A stretch of DNA of 64,000 bases from Colletes latitarsis. Lineage: Eukaryota; Arthropoda; Insecta; Hymenoptera; Colletidae. The stretch is from the NCBI RefSeq assembly GCF_051014445.1, contig NW_027488370.1, forward strand, positions 10,726,001 through 10,790,000, written 5' to 3'. Positions 15,173-27,814 of this stretch are shown in pieces (the first letter of the stretch is position 1; each line of letters opens with the position of its first letter). The notes beneath the pieces were generated by a model. It was given only the letters and a program-made list of their open reading frames with translations. It did not search any database and was not told where the DNA came from. Position numbers and translations under genes: made by a program.

Positions 15173-18100
15173 ATGTGTTACCACTCTGAGACAGTCGATT
15201 AAACCAGGATTCGATCAATACCTTAGAGAATAATTCATGTTAGGTCTAGGTTAGGTCTGGGATTTACTCTCATCAGGCTCATTCTTTCGCATATTACTCA
15301 TACTTGATGGCTAGATCCTGGGCTTCTTCTGGATCGGATCACGTAGTAATGTGGGACCACACTGAAACAATCAATTAAACCTGGTCTTGATAAATATTTT
15401 AGAGGATAGCGCATGTTAGGTCTGGGTTAGGTCTGGGATTTGCCCTAATCAGACTCATACTTTCGCACACTTCACATACTCGTTGAACTGATCCTGTGTT
15501 ATTTTCTGGTTTGGATCACATAGTAATGTGGTACCACACTGAAACAGTCGATTAAACCAGGTTTCAATCAATATTTTTGAGGATAAAGCATGTTAGGTCT
15601 GGGCTAGGTCTGGGATTTGCTCTCATCGGGCTCATTCTTTCGCATTCTTCACATACTTGTTGAACAGATCCTGGGTTATTTTCTGGTTTGGATCACATAG
15701 TAATGTGGTACCACACTGAAACAGTCGATTAAACCAGGTTTCGATCAATATTTTTGAGGGTAACGCATGTTAGGTCTAGTTTAGGCCTGGGATTTTCACT
15801 CATCGGACTCATAACTTCGCATTCTTCACATTCTTGTTGAACGGATCTTGGGTTTTTTCTGGATTGTATCACGTAGTAATGTGGAACCACGCTGAAACAG
15901 TCAATTAAACCTGGTTTCGATCGATATTTTAGAGAATAATTCATGTTAGGTCTAGGTTAGGTCTGGGATTTACTCTCATCAGGCTCATTCTTTCGCATAT
16001 TACTCATACTTGATGGCTAGATCCTCAGCTATTTCTGGATTGGATCACGTAGTAATGTGGTACCACACTGAAACATTCAATTAAACCTGGTCTTGATAAA
16101 TATTTTAGAGGATAACGCATGTTAGGTTTGGGTTAGGTCTAGGATTTGCCCTCATCAGGCTCATACTTTCGCATATTTCTCATACTTCATGGCTAGATCC
16201 TGGGCTGTTTCTGGATTGTATCACGTAGTAATGTGGTACCACGCTGAAATAGTCAATTAAACCTGGTTTCGATCAATATTTTAGAGGATAACGCAAATTA
16301 GGTCTGGGATAGGTCTGGGATTCGCCCTAATCAGGCTCATACTTTGGCGATTTTCACGTACTTGATGAACTGATCCTGGGTCTTTTCTGGTTTGGATCAC
16401 GTAGTAATGTGGTACCACACTGAAACAGTAGATTAAACCTGGTTTCGATCAATATTTTAGAGGATAACGCAAGTTAGATCTGGGACAGGTCTGGGATTTG
16501 ACCTCATCAGACTCATACTTTCGCACCCTTCACATACTCGTTGAACAGATCCTGGGTTATTCTCTGGTTTGGATCACATAGTTATGTGGTGCCACACTGA
16601 AACAGTCCATTAAACCTGGTTTCCATCAATATTTTAGAGGACAACGCATGTTAGGTCTAGGTTAGGCCTGGGATTTGCCCTTATCAGGGTCATACTGTCG
16701 CAGTTTTAACATACTTGTTGAACGGATCCTGGGTTTTTTCTGGTTTGGTTCACGTAGTAATGTGGTACCACACTGAAACATTCAATTAAACCTGGTCTTG
16801 ATAAATATTCTAGAGGATAACGCATGTTAGGGTTGGGTTAGGTCTAGGATTTGCCCTCATCAGGCTCATACTTTCGCATATTTCTCATACTTCATGGCTA
16901 GATCCTGGGCTGTTTCTGGATTGTATCACGTAGTAATGTGATACCACGCTGAAACAGTCGATTAAACCTGGTTTCGATCAATATTTTAGAGGATAACGCA
17001 AGTTAAGTCTGGGATAGGTCTGGGATTTGACCTCATCAGACTCATACTTTCGCGTTTTTCACATACTTGTTGAACAGATCCTGGGTTTTTTCTGGTTTGG
17101 ATCACGTAGTAGTGTGGTACCACACTGAAACAGTCCATTAAACTTGGTTGCGATCAATATTCTAGAGGATAGCGCATGTTAGGTCTGGGTTAGGTCTAGG
17201 ATTTGCTCTCATCAGGCTCATTCTTTCGCATATTTCTCAAACTTGATGGCTAGATCCTGCGCTTTTTCTGGATTGCATCACGTAGTAATGTGGTACCACA
17301 CTGAAACATTCAATTAAACCTGGTCTTGATAAATATTTTAGAGGATAACGCATGTTAGGTCTGGGTTAGGCCTGGGATTTGCCCTCATCAGGGTCATACT
17401 TTCGCAGTTTTAACATACATGTTGACCTGATCGAGGGTTTTTTCTGCTTTGGATCACGTAGTAAAGTGGTGCCACACTGAAACAGTCCTTTAAACCTGCT
17501 TTGGATCAATATTTTAGAGGACAACGCAAGTTAGGTCTGGGATAGGTCTGGGAATCGCCCTAATCAGGCTCATACTTTCGCGTTTTTCACATACTTGTTG
17601 AACTGATCCTGGGTTTTTTCTGGTTTGGATCACGTAGTAATGTGGTACCACACTGAAACAGTCGATTAAATCTGGTTTCGATCAATATTTTAGAGGATAA
17701 CGCAAGTTAGGTCTAGGTTAGGTCTGGGATTTGCTCTCATCAGGCTCATTCTTTCGCATATTTCTCATACATGTAGAACAGATCCTGGGTTTTTTCTGGT
17801 TTGGATCACGTAGTAGTGTGGTACCACACTGAAACAGTCCATTAAACCTGGTTTCGATCAATATTTTAGAGGATAACGCAAGTTACGTCTGGGATAGGTC
17901 TGGGATTTGCCCTCATCAGGCTCATACTTTCGCGTTTTTCACATACTTGTTGAACAGATCCTGGGTTTTTTCTGGTTTGGGTCACGTAGTAATGTGGTAC
18001 CACACTGAAACATTCAATTAAACCTGGTCTTGATAAATATTTTAGAGGATAACGCATGTTAGGTCTGGGTTAGGTCTAGGATTTGCCCTCATCAGGCTCA

Positions 18101-18937
18101 TACTTTCGCATATTTCTCATACTTGATGGCTAGATCCTGGGCTTTTTATGGATTGCATCACGTAGCAATGAAGTACAACACTGAGACAGTCAATTAAACC
18201 TGGTTTCCATCAATATCTTCGAGGACAACGCAAGTTAGGTCTGGGATAGGTCTGGGATTTGCCCTCATCAGGCTCATACTTTCGCGTTTTTCACATACTT
18301 GTTGAACAGATCCTGGGTTTTTTCTGGTTTGGATCACGTAGTAGTGTGGTACCACACTGAAACAGTCCATTAAGCCTGGTTTCGATCAATATTTTAGAGA
18401 ATAATTCATGTTAGGTCTAGGTTAGGTCTGGGATTTACTCGCATCAGGCTCATTCTTTCGCATATTTCTCATACTTGGTGGCTAGATCCTGAGCTTTTTC
18501 CGGATCGCATCACGTAGTATTGAGGTACAACACTGAAACAGTCAATTAAACCTGGTTTCCATCAATATCTTAGAGGACAACGCAAGTTAGGTCTGGGATA
18601 GGTCTGGGATTTGCCTTCATCAGGCTCATACTTTCGCATTCTTCACATACTTGTTGAACGGATCCTGGGTTTTTTCTGGTTTGGATCACGTAGCAATGTG
18701 GTACCACACTGAAACAGTCAATTAAACCTGGTTTCCATCAACATCTTAGAGGATTACGCAAGTTAGATCTGGGATAGGTCTGGGATTTGTCCTCATCAGA
18801 CTCATACTTTCGCACCCTTCACATACTCGTTGAACGGATCCTGGGTTTTTTCTGGTTTGGTTCACGTAGTAATGTGGTACCACGCTGAAACAGTCAATTA
18901 AACCTGGTTTCGATCAATACTTTAGAGGATAACGCAA

Positions 18938-18952
18938 GTTAGGTCTGGGATA
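18938..18952 (+). repeat. Target-site duplication, left copy (element 1)
   Basis: GTTAGGTCTGGGATA directly precedes the first base of element 1 and is repeated right after its poly(A) tail. Two As before it (18,936-18,937) could extend the duplication to 17 bp but cannot be separated from the tail at the other end. Confidence 0.93.
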
Positions 18953-18953
18953 C

Positions 18954-20105
18954 TGGGGGAGGGCCATGCGTCGCGCGGAGGAGGGGTCGCAACGCGTCGT
19001 CGACCGGATCAGGGGGATGGGGATGACGGTGGCGGTCCGTAAGACCGAGGTGATTGCGTTTCATTCACCTCGGCAGGATCCGCCACCCCCTCTGATTCGG
19101 GTGGGTGGGGCTGACATCGAGGTGAAGCCCCAGATCAGGTATCTGGGGCTGATCCTCGATAGCCACTGGCGTTTCGAGAAGCATTTCCGCTGCCTGGTCC
19201 CCCGGTTGGAAAGGATGGTTGCGGCTCTGGGCCGGATCCTGCCCAACCTGGGGGGCCCGGCGGGCCGAGTTCGTCGCCTCTATGTGGCAATGGTCCAGTC
19301 GGTGGCCCTATACGGGGCCCCCGTCTGGGCGGACGACCTGGCTGCCTCCCGGCGCAGCATGACTATGCTGCGTCGGGTGCAGAGGCGCATGGCGCTCAGG
19401 GTCGTCCGCGGGTATCGGACCATGTCACATGAGGCGGCGACGGTTCTAGCGGGGATGCCGCCCATGGACCTGCTCGCGCGGTCGCACGCGGTGATGTACC
19501 GGCACCGCGTCGACCGTCGCGCGGGGGTGGGGGCGGTCCCGGGCGGGCAGGAACCTGCTTGGGGCGATTTGAAGCGCCAGGCCCGGCAGTCCGTGTTGCT
19601 CGCGTGGCAGGAGCGGCTGGCTCTGCCAACCGCGGGGCACCGGACTGTCGGGGCTGTTCGGCCACTCCTGAAGGAGTGGCTGGACAGAGGCCATGGCAGC
19701 CTCACCTACCGGCTGGCACAGGTATTTTCCGGGCATGGCAGCTTCGGAAGATACCTGTGCCGGATAGGGAAGGAGCCGACGGCGCGTTGCTGCCACTGCG
19801 ACGCTGAGCAGGACACGGCGGATCATACCCTGGAGGTATGCCCCGCGTGGGAGGGGGAGCGCCGTGTCCTGGTCGGCGTCGTCGGGCGGGATGTCTCGCT
19901 GCCGGGCGTGGTGCGCGCCATGCTCGGCAGCGAGGAGAAGTGGAGGGCCGTGGCCTCCTTCTGCGAGAACGTAATGTTGCAGAAGGAGGCCGCGGGGCGG
20001 GAGCGCGAGCTTCAGCGGCGTGCTGAAGCGCGCGCTCGTGCGGTGGCCCGAGGTCGTCGCCCGGTCGCGAGGCGTCGCGGGCGGCCGCCTCGGCGTGGCG
20101 GATGA
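18954..20105 (+). pseudogene. Truncated ORF2 (C-terminal third of R1-clade polyprotein)
   Basis: The frame is open from the truncation point to a stop at 20,103-20,105. It corresponds to residues 678-1,060 of ORF2 in element 2. The ATG at 18,966 is an internal methionine (residue 682 of the full protein), so the 379-aa reading from it is not a designed gene. It retains the thumb and linker after the reverse transcriptase core, and the CCHC finger C-x2-C-x8-H-x4-C at residues 275-292 of the 379-aa reading. An Arg-rich tail ending RRRGRPPRRGG follows. Six residues differ from element 2 over 379 (R/H, V/I, M/V, A/T, R/G and P/L), about 98% identity. No frameshift or stop has accumulated, which fits recent insertion. 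The APE domain and the reverse transcriptase aspartates are absent, so it is non-functional for retrotransposition. Confidence 0.95.
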
Positions 20106-20618
20106 CCTAGGCTGGGAGGGGGGTCCTGAGGGGACCCTCCTCCCGCCAGGCGGCGCCGGGTCGGACCGGTTGGGGGTAGGAGTGCCTCCCCCTACCGGTC
20201 CGACGCAAGGGGAGGCACCCTCGGCGGTCTGGTGCGGCCATGAACGCCCGGCCGCCGAGGGGTGGAAACGGGGTCGCGGGCGGTTGCGAGTTGGGGCTCG
20301 CAGCCGCCACTAAACGCGACCCCGGGACGGATAGCGGCGGGATGGAGTGGCCCCGTCCCGCCGCTATGAGGCAGTGTGTCTACTGGGGGGACCGGTCCCC
20401 CCGGGGGATGGGCGCGAAAGCGCGGGCACGGGGAGGATACCGGAAGAATGCTTCGAGCGATTCCCGGTATCCTCCCAAAGCGTGCCGAAGGGTCACCGTG
20501 GGGTTTTTAGTGGGTAGGTCCCGCGCCTGTCGTTGTACGGGCGCGGGGAATCCCACACACCCCTCCCACCTCTCCCCAAGGAGGTGGGAGGGAGTCTTTC
20601 GAAGATTTTCCCCACGAC
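20106..20618 (+). other. 3' UTR of element 1, a chain of GC-rich hairpins
   Basis: Nearly the whole 3' UTR folds by eye into consecutive stem-loops. Arms are: 20,114-20,126 with 20,132-20,144; 20,160-20,170 with 20,194-20,204; 20,218-20,227 with 20,252-20,261; 20,269-20,290 with 20,297-20,324 (two stacked stems, a 6-nt bulge and one G-T pair); 20,331-20,342 with 20,356-20,367; the 18-bp palindrome 20,385-20,402; GCGC-GAAA-GCGC at 20,412-20,423; 20,431-20,443 with 20,464-20,476; 20,521-20,527 with 20,540-20,546; and 20,561-20,572 with 20,581-20,592. In R1/R2-type elements the 3' end of the RNA is recognised by the reverse transcriptase, so a binding role is plausible but inferred. Small open frames here are not genes. 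Confidence 0.85.
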
Positions 20619-20642
20619 AAAAAAAAAAAAAAAAAAAAAAAA
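20619..20642 (+). other. Poly(A) tail of element 1
   Basis: An uninterrupted run of 24 A follows CCCCACGAC. The last two A may instead be target sequence, because the monomer reads CGCAAGTTAGG. A pure tail fits a young insertion. Confidence 0.95.
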
Positions 20643-20657
20643 GTTAGGTCTGGGATA
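20643..20657 (+). repeat. Target-site duplication, right copy (element 1)
   Basis: GTTAGGTCTGGGATA is identical to 18,938-18,952. The satellite monomer then continues in phase with GGTCTAGGATTTGCC. Confidence 0.93.
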
Positions 20658-21477
20658 GGTCTAGGATTTGCCCTCATCAGGCTCTTACTTTCGCATATTT
20701 CTCATACTTCATGGCTAGACGCTGGGCTATTTCTGGATTGGATCACATAGTAAAGTGGTACCACACTGAAACATTCAATGAAACCTGGTCTGGATAAATA
20801 TTTTAGAGGATAACGCATGTTAGGTCTGGGTTAGGTCTGGGATTTTCACTCATCAGACTCATACTTTCGCATTCTTCACATACTTGTTGAACAGATCCTG
20901 GGATATTTTCTGGTTTGGATCACATAGTAATGTGGTACCACTCTGAGACAGTCGATTAAACCAGGTTTTGATCAATATCTTAGAGAATAATTCATGTTAG
21001 GTCTAGGTTAGGTCTGGGATTTACTCTCATCAGGCTCATTCTTTCGCATATTACTCATACTTGATGGCTAGATCCTGGGCTTTTTCTGGATTGGATCACG
21101 TAGTAATGTGGGACCACACTGAAACAATCAATTAAACCTGGTCTTGATAAATATTTTAGAGGATAGCGCATGTTAGGTCTGGGATAGGTCTGGGATTTGC
21201 CCTAATCAGACTCATACTTTCGCGTTTTTCGCATACTTGTTGAACTGATCCTGGGTTATTCTCTGGTTTGGATCACATAGTAATGTGGTACCACACTGAA
21301 ACAGTAGATTAAACCAGGTTTCAATCAATATTTTTGTGGATAAAGCATGTTACGTCTGGGCTAGGTCTGGGATTTGCTCTCATCGGGCTCATTCTTTCGC
21401 ATTCTTCACATACTTGTTGAACGGATCCTGGGTTTATTCTGGTTTGGATCACGTAGTAATGCGGTACCACACTGAAA

Positions 21478-23935
21478 CAGTCGACTAAACCTGGTTTCGA
21501 TCAATATTTTAGAGGATAACACAAGTTAGGTCTGGGATAGGTCTGGGATTTGACCTCATCAGACTCATACTTTCGCGTTTTTCGCATACTTGTTGAACAG
21601 ATCCTGGGTTTTTTCTGGTTTGGATCACGTAGTAGTGTGGTACCACACTGAAACAGTGCATTAAACCAGGTTTCGATCAATATTTTAGAGGATAACGCAT
21701 GTTAGGTCTGGGTTAGGTCTAGGATTTGCCCTCATCAGGCTCATACTTTCGCATATTTCTCATACTTCATGGCTGGATCCTGGGCTGTTTCTGGATTGTA
21801 TCACGTAGTAATGTGGAACCACGCTGAAACAGTCAATTAAACCTGGTTTCGATCAATATTTTAGAGAATAATTCATGTTAGGTCTAGGTTAGGTCTGGGA
21901 TTTACTCTCATCAGGCTCATTCTTTCGCATATTACTCATACTTGATGGCTAGATCCTCGGCTATTTCTGGATTGGATCACGTAGTAATGTGGTACCACAC
22001 TGAAACATTCAATAAAACCTGGTCTTGATAAATATTTTAGAGGATAACGCATGTTAGGTTTGGGTTAGGTCTAGGATTTGCCCTCATCAGGCTCATACTT
22101 TCGCATATTTCTCATACTTCATGGCTAGATCCTGGGCTGTTTCTGGATTGTATCACGTAGTAATGTGGTACCACGCTGAAACAGTCAATTAAACCTGGTT
22201 TCGATCAATATTTTAGAGGATAACGCAAATTAGGTCTGGGATAGGTCTGGGATTCGCCCTAATCAGGCTCATACTTTCGCGTTTTTCACGTACCTGATGA
22301 ACTGATCCTGGGTCTTTTCTGGTTTGGATCACGTAGTAATGTGGTACCACACTGAAACAGTCGATTAAACCTGGTTTCGATCAATATTTTAGAGGATAAC
22401 GCAAGTTAGATCTGGGACAGGTCTGGGATTTGACCTCACCAGACTCATACTTTCGCACCCTTCACATACTCGTTGAACAGATCCTGGGTTATTCTCTGGT
22501 TTGGATCACATAGTAATGTGGTGCCACACTGAAACAGTCCATTAAACCTGGTTTCCATCAATATTTTAGAGGACAACGCATGTTAGGTCTAGGTTAGGCC
22601 TGGGATTTGCCCTCATCAGGGTCATACTGTCGCAGTTTTAACATACTTGTTGAACGGATCCTGGGTTTTTTCTGGTTTGGTTCACGTAGTAATGTGGTAC
22701 CACACTGAAACAGTCGACTAAACCTGGTTTCGATCAATATTTTAGAGGATAACACAAGTTAGGTCTGGGATAGGTCTGGGATATGACCTCATCAGACTCA
22801 TACTTTCGCGTTTTTCGCATACTTGTTGAACAGATCCTGGGTTTTTTCTGGTTTGGATCACGTAGTAGTGTGGTACCACACTGAAACAGTGCTTTAAACC
22901 AGGTTTCGATCAATATTTTAGAGGATAACGCATGTTAGGTCTGGGTTAGGTCTAGGATTTGCCCCCATCAGGCTCATACTTTCGCATATTTCTCATACTT
23001 CATGGCTGGATCCTGGGCTGTTTCTGGATTGTATCACGTAGTATTGTGGAACCACGCTGAAACAGTCAATTAAACCTGGTTTCGATCAATATTTTAGAGG
23101 ATAACGCAAGTTACGTCTGGGATAGGTCTGGGATTTGCCCTCATCAGGCTCATACTTTCGCGTTTTTCACATACCTGTTGAACAGATCCTGGGTTTTTTC
23201 TGGTTTGGATCACGTAGTAGTGTGGTACCACACTGAAACAGTCCATTAAACCTGGTTTCCATCAATATTTTAGAGGACAACGCATGTTAGGTCTAGGTTA
23301 GGCCTGGGATTTGCCCTCATCAGGGTCATACTGTCGCAGTTTTAACATACTTGTTGAACGGATCCTGGGTTTTTTCTGGTTTGGTTCACGTAGTAATGTG
23401 GTACCACGCTGAAACAGTCAATTAAACCTGGTTTCGATCAATATTTTAGAGGATAACGCAAATTAGGTCTGGGATAGGTCTGGGATTCGCCCTAATCAGG
23501 CTCATACTTTCGCGTTTCTCACATACCTGATGAACTGATCCTGGGTCTTTTCTGGTTTGGATCACGTAGTAATGTGGTACCACACTGAAACAGTCGATTA
23601 AACCTGGTTTCGATCAATATTTTAGAGGATAACGCAAGTTAGATCTGGGACAGGTCTGGGATTTGACCTCATCAGACTCATACTTTCGCACCCTTCACAT
23701 ACTGGTTGAACAGATCCTGGGTTATTCTCTGGCTTGGATCACATAGTAATGTGGTGCCACACTGAAACAGTCCATTAAACCTGGTTTCCATCAATATTTT
23801 AGAGGACAACGCATGTTAGGTCTAGGTTAGGCCTGGGATTTGCCCTCATCACGGTCATACTGTCGCAGTTTTAACATACTTGTTGAACGGATCCTGGGTT
23901 TTTTCTGGTTTGGTTCACGTAGTAATGTGGTACCA
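21478..23935. repeat. 1,232-bp (7-monomer) duplication with a replaced middle
   Basis: Positions 21,478-21,858 match 22,710-23,090 at a shift of 1,232 bp (CAGTCGACTAAACC, then AACACAAGTTAGG, then the GTGCATTAAACC/GTGCTTTAAACC monomer). The next about 310 bp differ (AGAATAATTCATG in one copy, AGGATAACGCAAGTTACG in the other). Similarity then resumes at the same shift (22,172 and about 23,405 onward). Equal length with different content suggests a patch of gene conversion or double exchange. Confidence 0.7.
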
Positions 23936-26900
23936 CACTGAAACATTCAAATAAACCTGGTCTTGATAAATATTCTAGAGGATAACGCATGTTAGGATTG
24001 GGTTAGGTCTAGGATTTGCCCTCATCAGGCTCATACTTTCGCATATTTCTCATACTTCATGGCTAGATCCTGGGCTGTTTCTGGATTGTATCACGTAGTA
24101 ATGTGGTACCACACTGAAACAGTCGATTAAACCTGGTTTCGATCAATATTTTAGAGGATAACGCAAGTTAAGTCTGGGATAGGTCTGGGATTTGACCTCA
24201 TCAGTCTCATACTTTCGCGTTTTTCACATACTTGTTGAACAGATCCTGGTTTTTTTCTGGTTTGGATCACGTAGTAATGAGGTACCACACTGAAACATTC
24301 AATTAAACCTGGTCTTGATAAATATTCTAGAGGATAACGCATGTTAGGATTGGGTTAGGTCTAGGATTTGCCCTCATCAGGCTCATACTTTCGCATATTT
24401 CTCATACTTCATGGCTGGATCCTGGGCTGTTTCTGGATTGTATCACGTAGTAATGTGATACCACGCTGAAACAGTCGATTAAACCTGGTTTCGATCAATA
24501 TCTTAGAGGATAACGCAAGTTAAGTCTGGGATAGGTCTGGGATTTGACCTCATCAGACTCATACTTTCGCGTTTTTCACATACTTGTTGAACAGATCCTG
24601 GGTTTTTTCTGGTTTGGATCACGTAGTAGTGTGGTACCACACTGAAACAGTCCATTAAACTTGGTTGCGATCAATATTCTAGAGGATAGGGCATGTTAGG
24701 TCTGGGTAGGGTCTAGGATTTGCTCTCATCAGGCTCATTCTTTCGCATATTTCTCAAACTTGATGGCTAGATCCTGCGCCTTTTCTGGATTGCATCACGT
24801 AGTAATGTGGTACCACACTGAAACATTCAATTAAACCTGGTCTTGATAAATATTTTAGAGGATAACGCATGTTAGGTCTGGGTTAGGCCTGGGATTTGCC
24901 CTCATCAGGGTCATACTTTCGCAGTTTTAACATACATGTTGACCTGATCGAGGGTTTTTTCTGCTTTGGATCACGTAGTAAAGTGGTGCCACACTGAAAC
25001 AGTCCATTAAACCTGCTTTGGATCAATATTTTAGAGGACAACGCAAGTTAGGTCTGGGATAGGTCTGGGAATCGCCCTAATCAGGCTCATACTTCCGCGT
25101 TTTTCACATACTTGTTGAACTGATCCTGGGTTTTTTCTGGTTTGGATCACGTAGTAATGTGGTACCACACTGAAACAGTCGATTAAACCTGGTTTCGATC
25201 AATATTTTAGAGGATAACGCAAGTTAGGTCTGGGATAGGTCTGGGATTTGACCTCGTCAGACTCATACTTTCGCACCCTTCACATACTCGTTGAACAGAT
25301 CCTGGGTTATTTTCTGGTTTGGATCACATAGTAATATGGTACCACACTGAAACAGTCGATTAAACCAGGTTTCGATCAATATTTTTGAGGATAACGCATG
25401 TTAGGTCTAGGTTAGGCCGAGGATTTTCACTCATCAGACTCATACTTTCGCATTCTTCACATACTTGTTGATCGGACCCTGGGTTTTTTCTGGTTTGGAT
25501 CACGTAGTAATGTGGGACCACACTGAAACAGTCAATTAAATCTGGTTTTGATCAATATTTTAGAGAATAGTTCATGTTAGGTCTAGGTTAGGCCTGGGAT
25601 TTTCACTCATCAGACTCATACTTTCGCATTCTTCACATACTTGTTGAACGGATCCTGGGGTTTTTCCGGTTTGGATCACGTAGTAATGTGGGACCACACT
25701 GAAACAGTCAATTAAACCTGGTTTCGATCAATATTTTAGAGAATAATTCATGTTAGGTCTGGGTTAGGTCTAGGATTTGCCCTCATCAGGCTCATACTTT
25801 CGCATATTTCTCATACTTCATGGCTAGATTCTGGGCTGTTTCTGGATTGTATCACGTAGTAATGTGGGACCACACTGAAACAATCAATTAAACCTGGTCT
25901 TGATAAATATTTTAGAGGATAACGCATGTTAGGTCTGGGTTAGGTCTAGGATTTGCCCTCATCAGGCTCATACTTTCGCATATTGCTCATACTTCATGGC
26001 TAGATCCTGGGCTGTTTCTGGATTGTATCACGTTGTAATGTGGTACCACGCTGAAACAGTCAATTAAACCTGGTTTGGATCAATATTTTAGAGGATAACG
26101 CATGTTAGGTCCAGGTTAGGTCTGGGATTTTCACTCAACAACACATACTTTCGCATTCTTCACATACTTGCTGAACGAATCCTGGGTTTTTTCTGGTTTG
26201 GATCACGTAGTAATGTGGTACCACACTGAAACAGTCGACTAAACCTGGTTTCGATCAATATTTTAGAGGATAACGCAAGTTAGGTCTGGGATAGGTCTGG
26301 GATTTGACCTCATCAGACTCATACTTTCGCACACTTCACATACTCGTTGAACAGATCCTGGGATATTTTCTGGTTTGGATCACATAGTAATGTGGTACCA
26401 CTCTGAGACAGTCGATTAAACCAGGTTTCGATCAATATTTTAGAGAATAATTCATGTTAGGTCTGGGTTAGGTCTAGGATTTGCCCTCATCAGGCTCTTA
26501 CTTTCGCATATTTGTCATACTTCATGGCTAGATGCTGGGCTATTTCTGGATTGGATCACATAGTAAAGTGGTACCACACTGAAACATTCAATGAAACCTG
26601 GTCTGGATAAATATTTTAGAGGATAACGCATGTTAGGTCAAGGTTAGGTCTAAGATTTGCCCTCATCAGACTCATACTTTCGCATTCTTCACATACTTGT
26701 TGAACGGATCCTGGGTTTTTTCTGGTTTGGATCACGCAGTAATGTGGGACCACACTGAAACAGTCAATTAAACCTGGTTTCGATCAATATTTTAGAGTAT
26801 GATTAATGTTAGGTCTAGGTTAGGTCTGGGCTTTACTCTCATCAGGCTCATTCTTTCGCATATTACTCATACTTGATGGCTAGCTCCTGGGCTTTTTCTG

Positions 26901-27814
26901 GATAGGATCACTTAGTAATGTGGGACCACACTGAAACAATCAATTACACCGGGTCTTGATAAATATTTTAGAGGATAGCGCATGTTAGGTCTGGGGTAGG
27001 TCTGGGATTTGCCCTAATCAGACTCATACTTTCGCACACTTCACATACTCGTTGAACTGATCCTGGGTTATTTTCTGGTTTGGATCACATAGTAATATGG
27101 TACCACACTGAAACAGTCGATTAAACCAGGTTTCGATCAATATTTTTGAGGATAACGCATGTTAGGTCTAGGTTAGGCCGAGGATTTTCACTCATCAGAC
27201 TCATACTTTCGCATTCTTCACATACTTGTTGATCGGACCCTGGGTTTTTTCTGGTTTGGATCACGTAGTAATGTGGGACCACACTGAAACAGTCAATTAA
27301 ATCTGGTTTTGATCAATATTTTAGAGAATAGTTCATGTTAGGTCTAGGTTAGGCCTGGGATTTTCACTCATCAGACTCATACTTTCGCATTCTTCACATA
27401 CTTGTTGAACGGATCCTGGGGTTTTTCCGGTTTGGATCACGTAGTAATGTGGGACCACACTGAAACAGTCAATTAAACCTGGTTTCGATCAATATTTTAG
27501 AGGATAACGCAAGTTAGGTCTGGGATAGGTCTGGGATTTGACCTCGTCAGACTCATACTTTCGCACCCTTCACATACTCGTTGAACAGATCCTGGGTTAT
27601 TTTCTGGTTTGGATCACATATTAATATGGTACCACACTGAAACAGTCGATTAAACAAGGTTTCGATCAATATTTTAGAGAATAATTCATGTTAGGTCTGG
27701 GTTAGGTCTATGATTTGCCCTCATCAGGCTCATACTTTCGCATATTTCTCATACTTCATGGCTAGATCCTGGGCTGTTTCTGGATTGTATCACGTAGTAA
27801 TGTGGTACCACACT

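Larger units (their letters stand above)
1..18952. repeat. Satellite family A, left array (about 176-bp monomer)
   Basis: A head-to-tail satellite fills this stretch without interruption. The landmark ATCACGTAGTAATG starts at 15, 191 and 367, giving a 176-bp monomer. In order each monomer carries the dyad TGTGGTACCACA, GAAACAGTCAATTAAACC, TCGATCAATATTTTAGAGGA, TAACGCATGTTAGGTCT, GATTTGCCCTCATCAGGCTC, TACTTTCGCATATTTCTC and GATCCTGGG followed by a T-rich run. Family A is told from family B by TTTCGATCAATA (not TTGCGATTAATA), GCATGTTAGG or GCAAGTTAGG (not GCCGGTTATG) and CATCAGGCTC (not CATCTGGCTC). Monomers differ by substitutions and a few single-base indels and fall into recurring subtypes such as the GTAATGAAGTACAACAC and GATCACATAGTAATG versions. 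No gene is visible. Short open frames of 60-70 codons recur once per monomer or so and are by-products of the repeat. The monomer length is close to a nucleosome repeat, usual for pericentromeric satellites; that location is inferred. Confidence 0.97.
18953..20642 (+). mobile_element. Element 1: 5'-truncated R1-clade non-LTR retrotransposon
   Basis: A 1,690-bp GC-rich insert breaks one satellite monomer. It holds the last part of ORF2, a 3' UTR of about 510 bp and a 24-A tail, so it is a typical 5'-truncated product of target-primed reverse transcription. The flanks carry a 15-17 bp target-site duplication. It begins at CTGGG, which lines up with codons just after the YADD box of ORF2 in element 2. 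The base before it (A at 18,952) also matches the element, giving one base of possible microhomology. It cannot move by itself because it lacks ORF1, the endonuclease and the catalytic part of the reverse transcriptase. Confidence 0.97.

Noticed and set aside
1310..18057. Recurring minus-strand open frames of 63-71 codons in the satellite (for example 1,310-1,501, 2,014-2,205 and 15,729-15,944)
   Set aside because: They are the same stretch of the monomer read again and again, start and stop at monomer landmarks, and show no protein-like conservation beyond the DNA repeat.
18966..20105. Treating the ATG at 18,966 as the start of a real 379-aa gene
   Set aside because: It is an internal methionine of ORF2; the frame is open further upstream to the truncation point and the rest of the protein is missing.
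20240..20647. Small open frame through the 3' UTR and poly(A), ending in poly-Lys
   Set aside because: It reads hairpin sequence and the tail; the matching frame in element 2 does the same.
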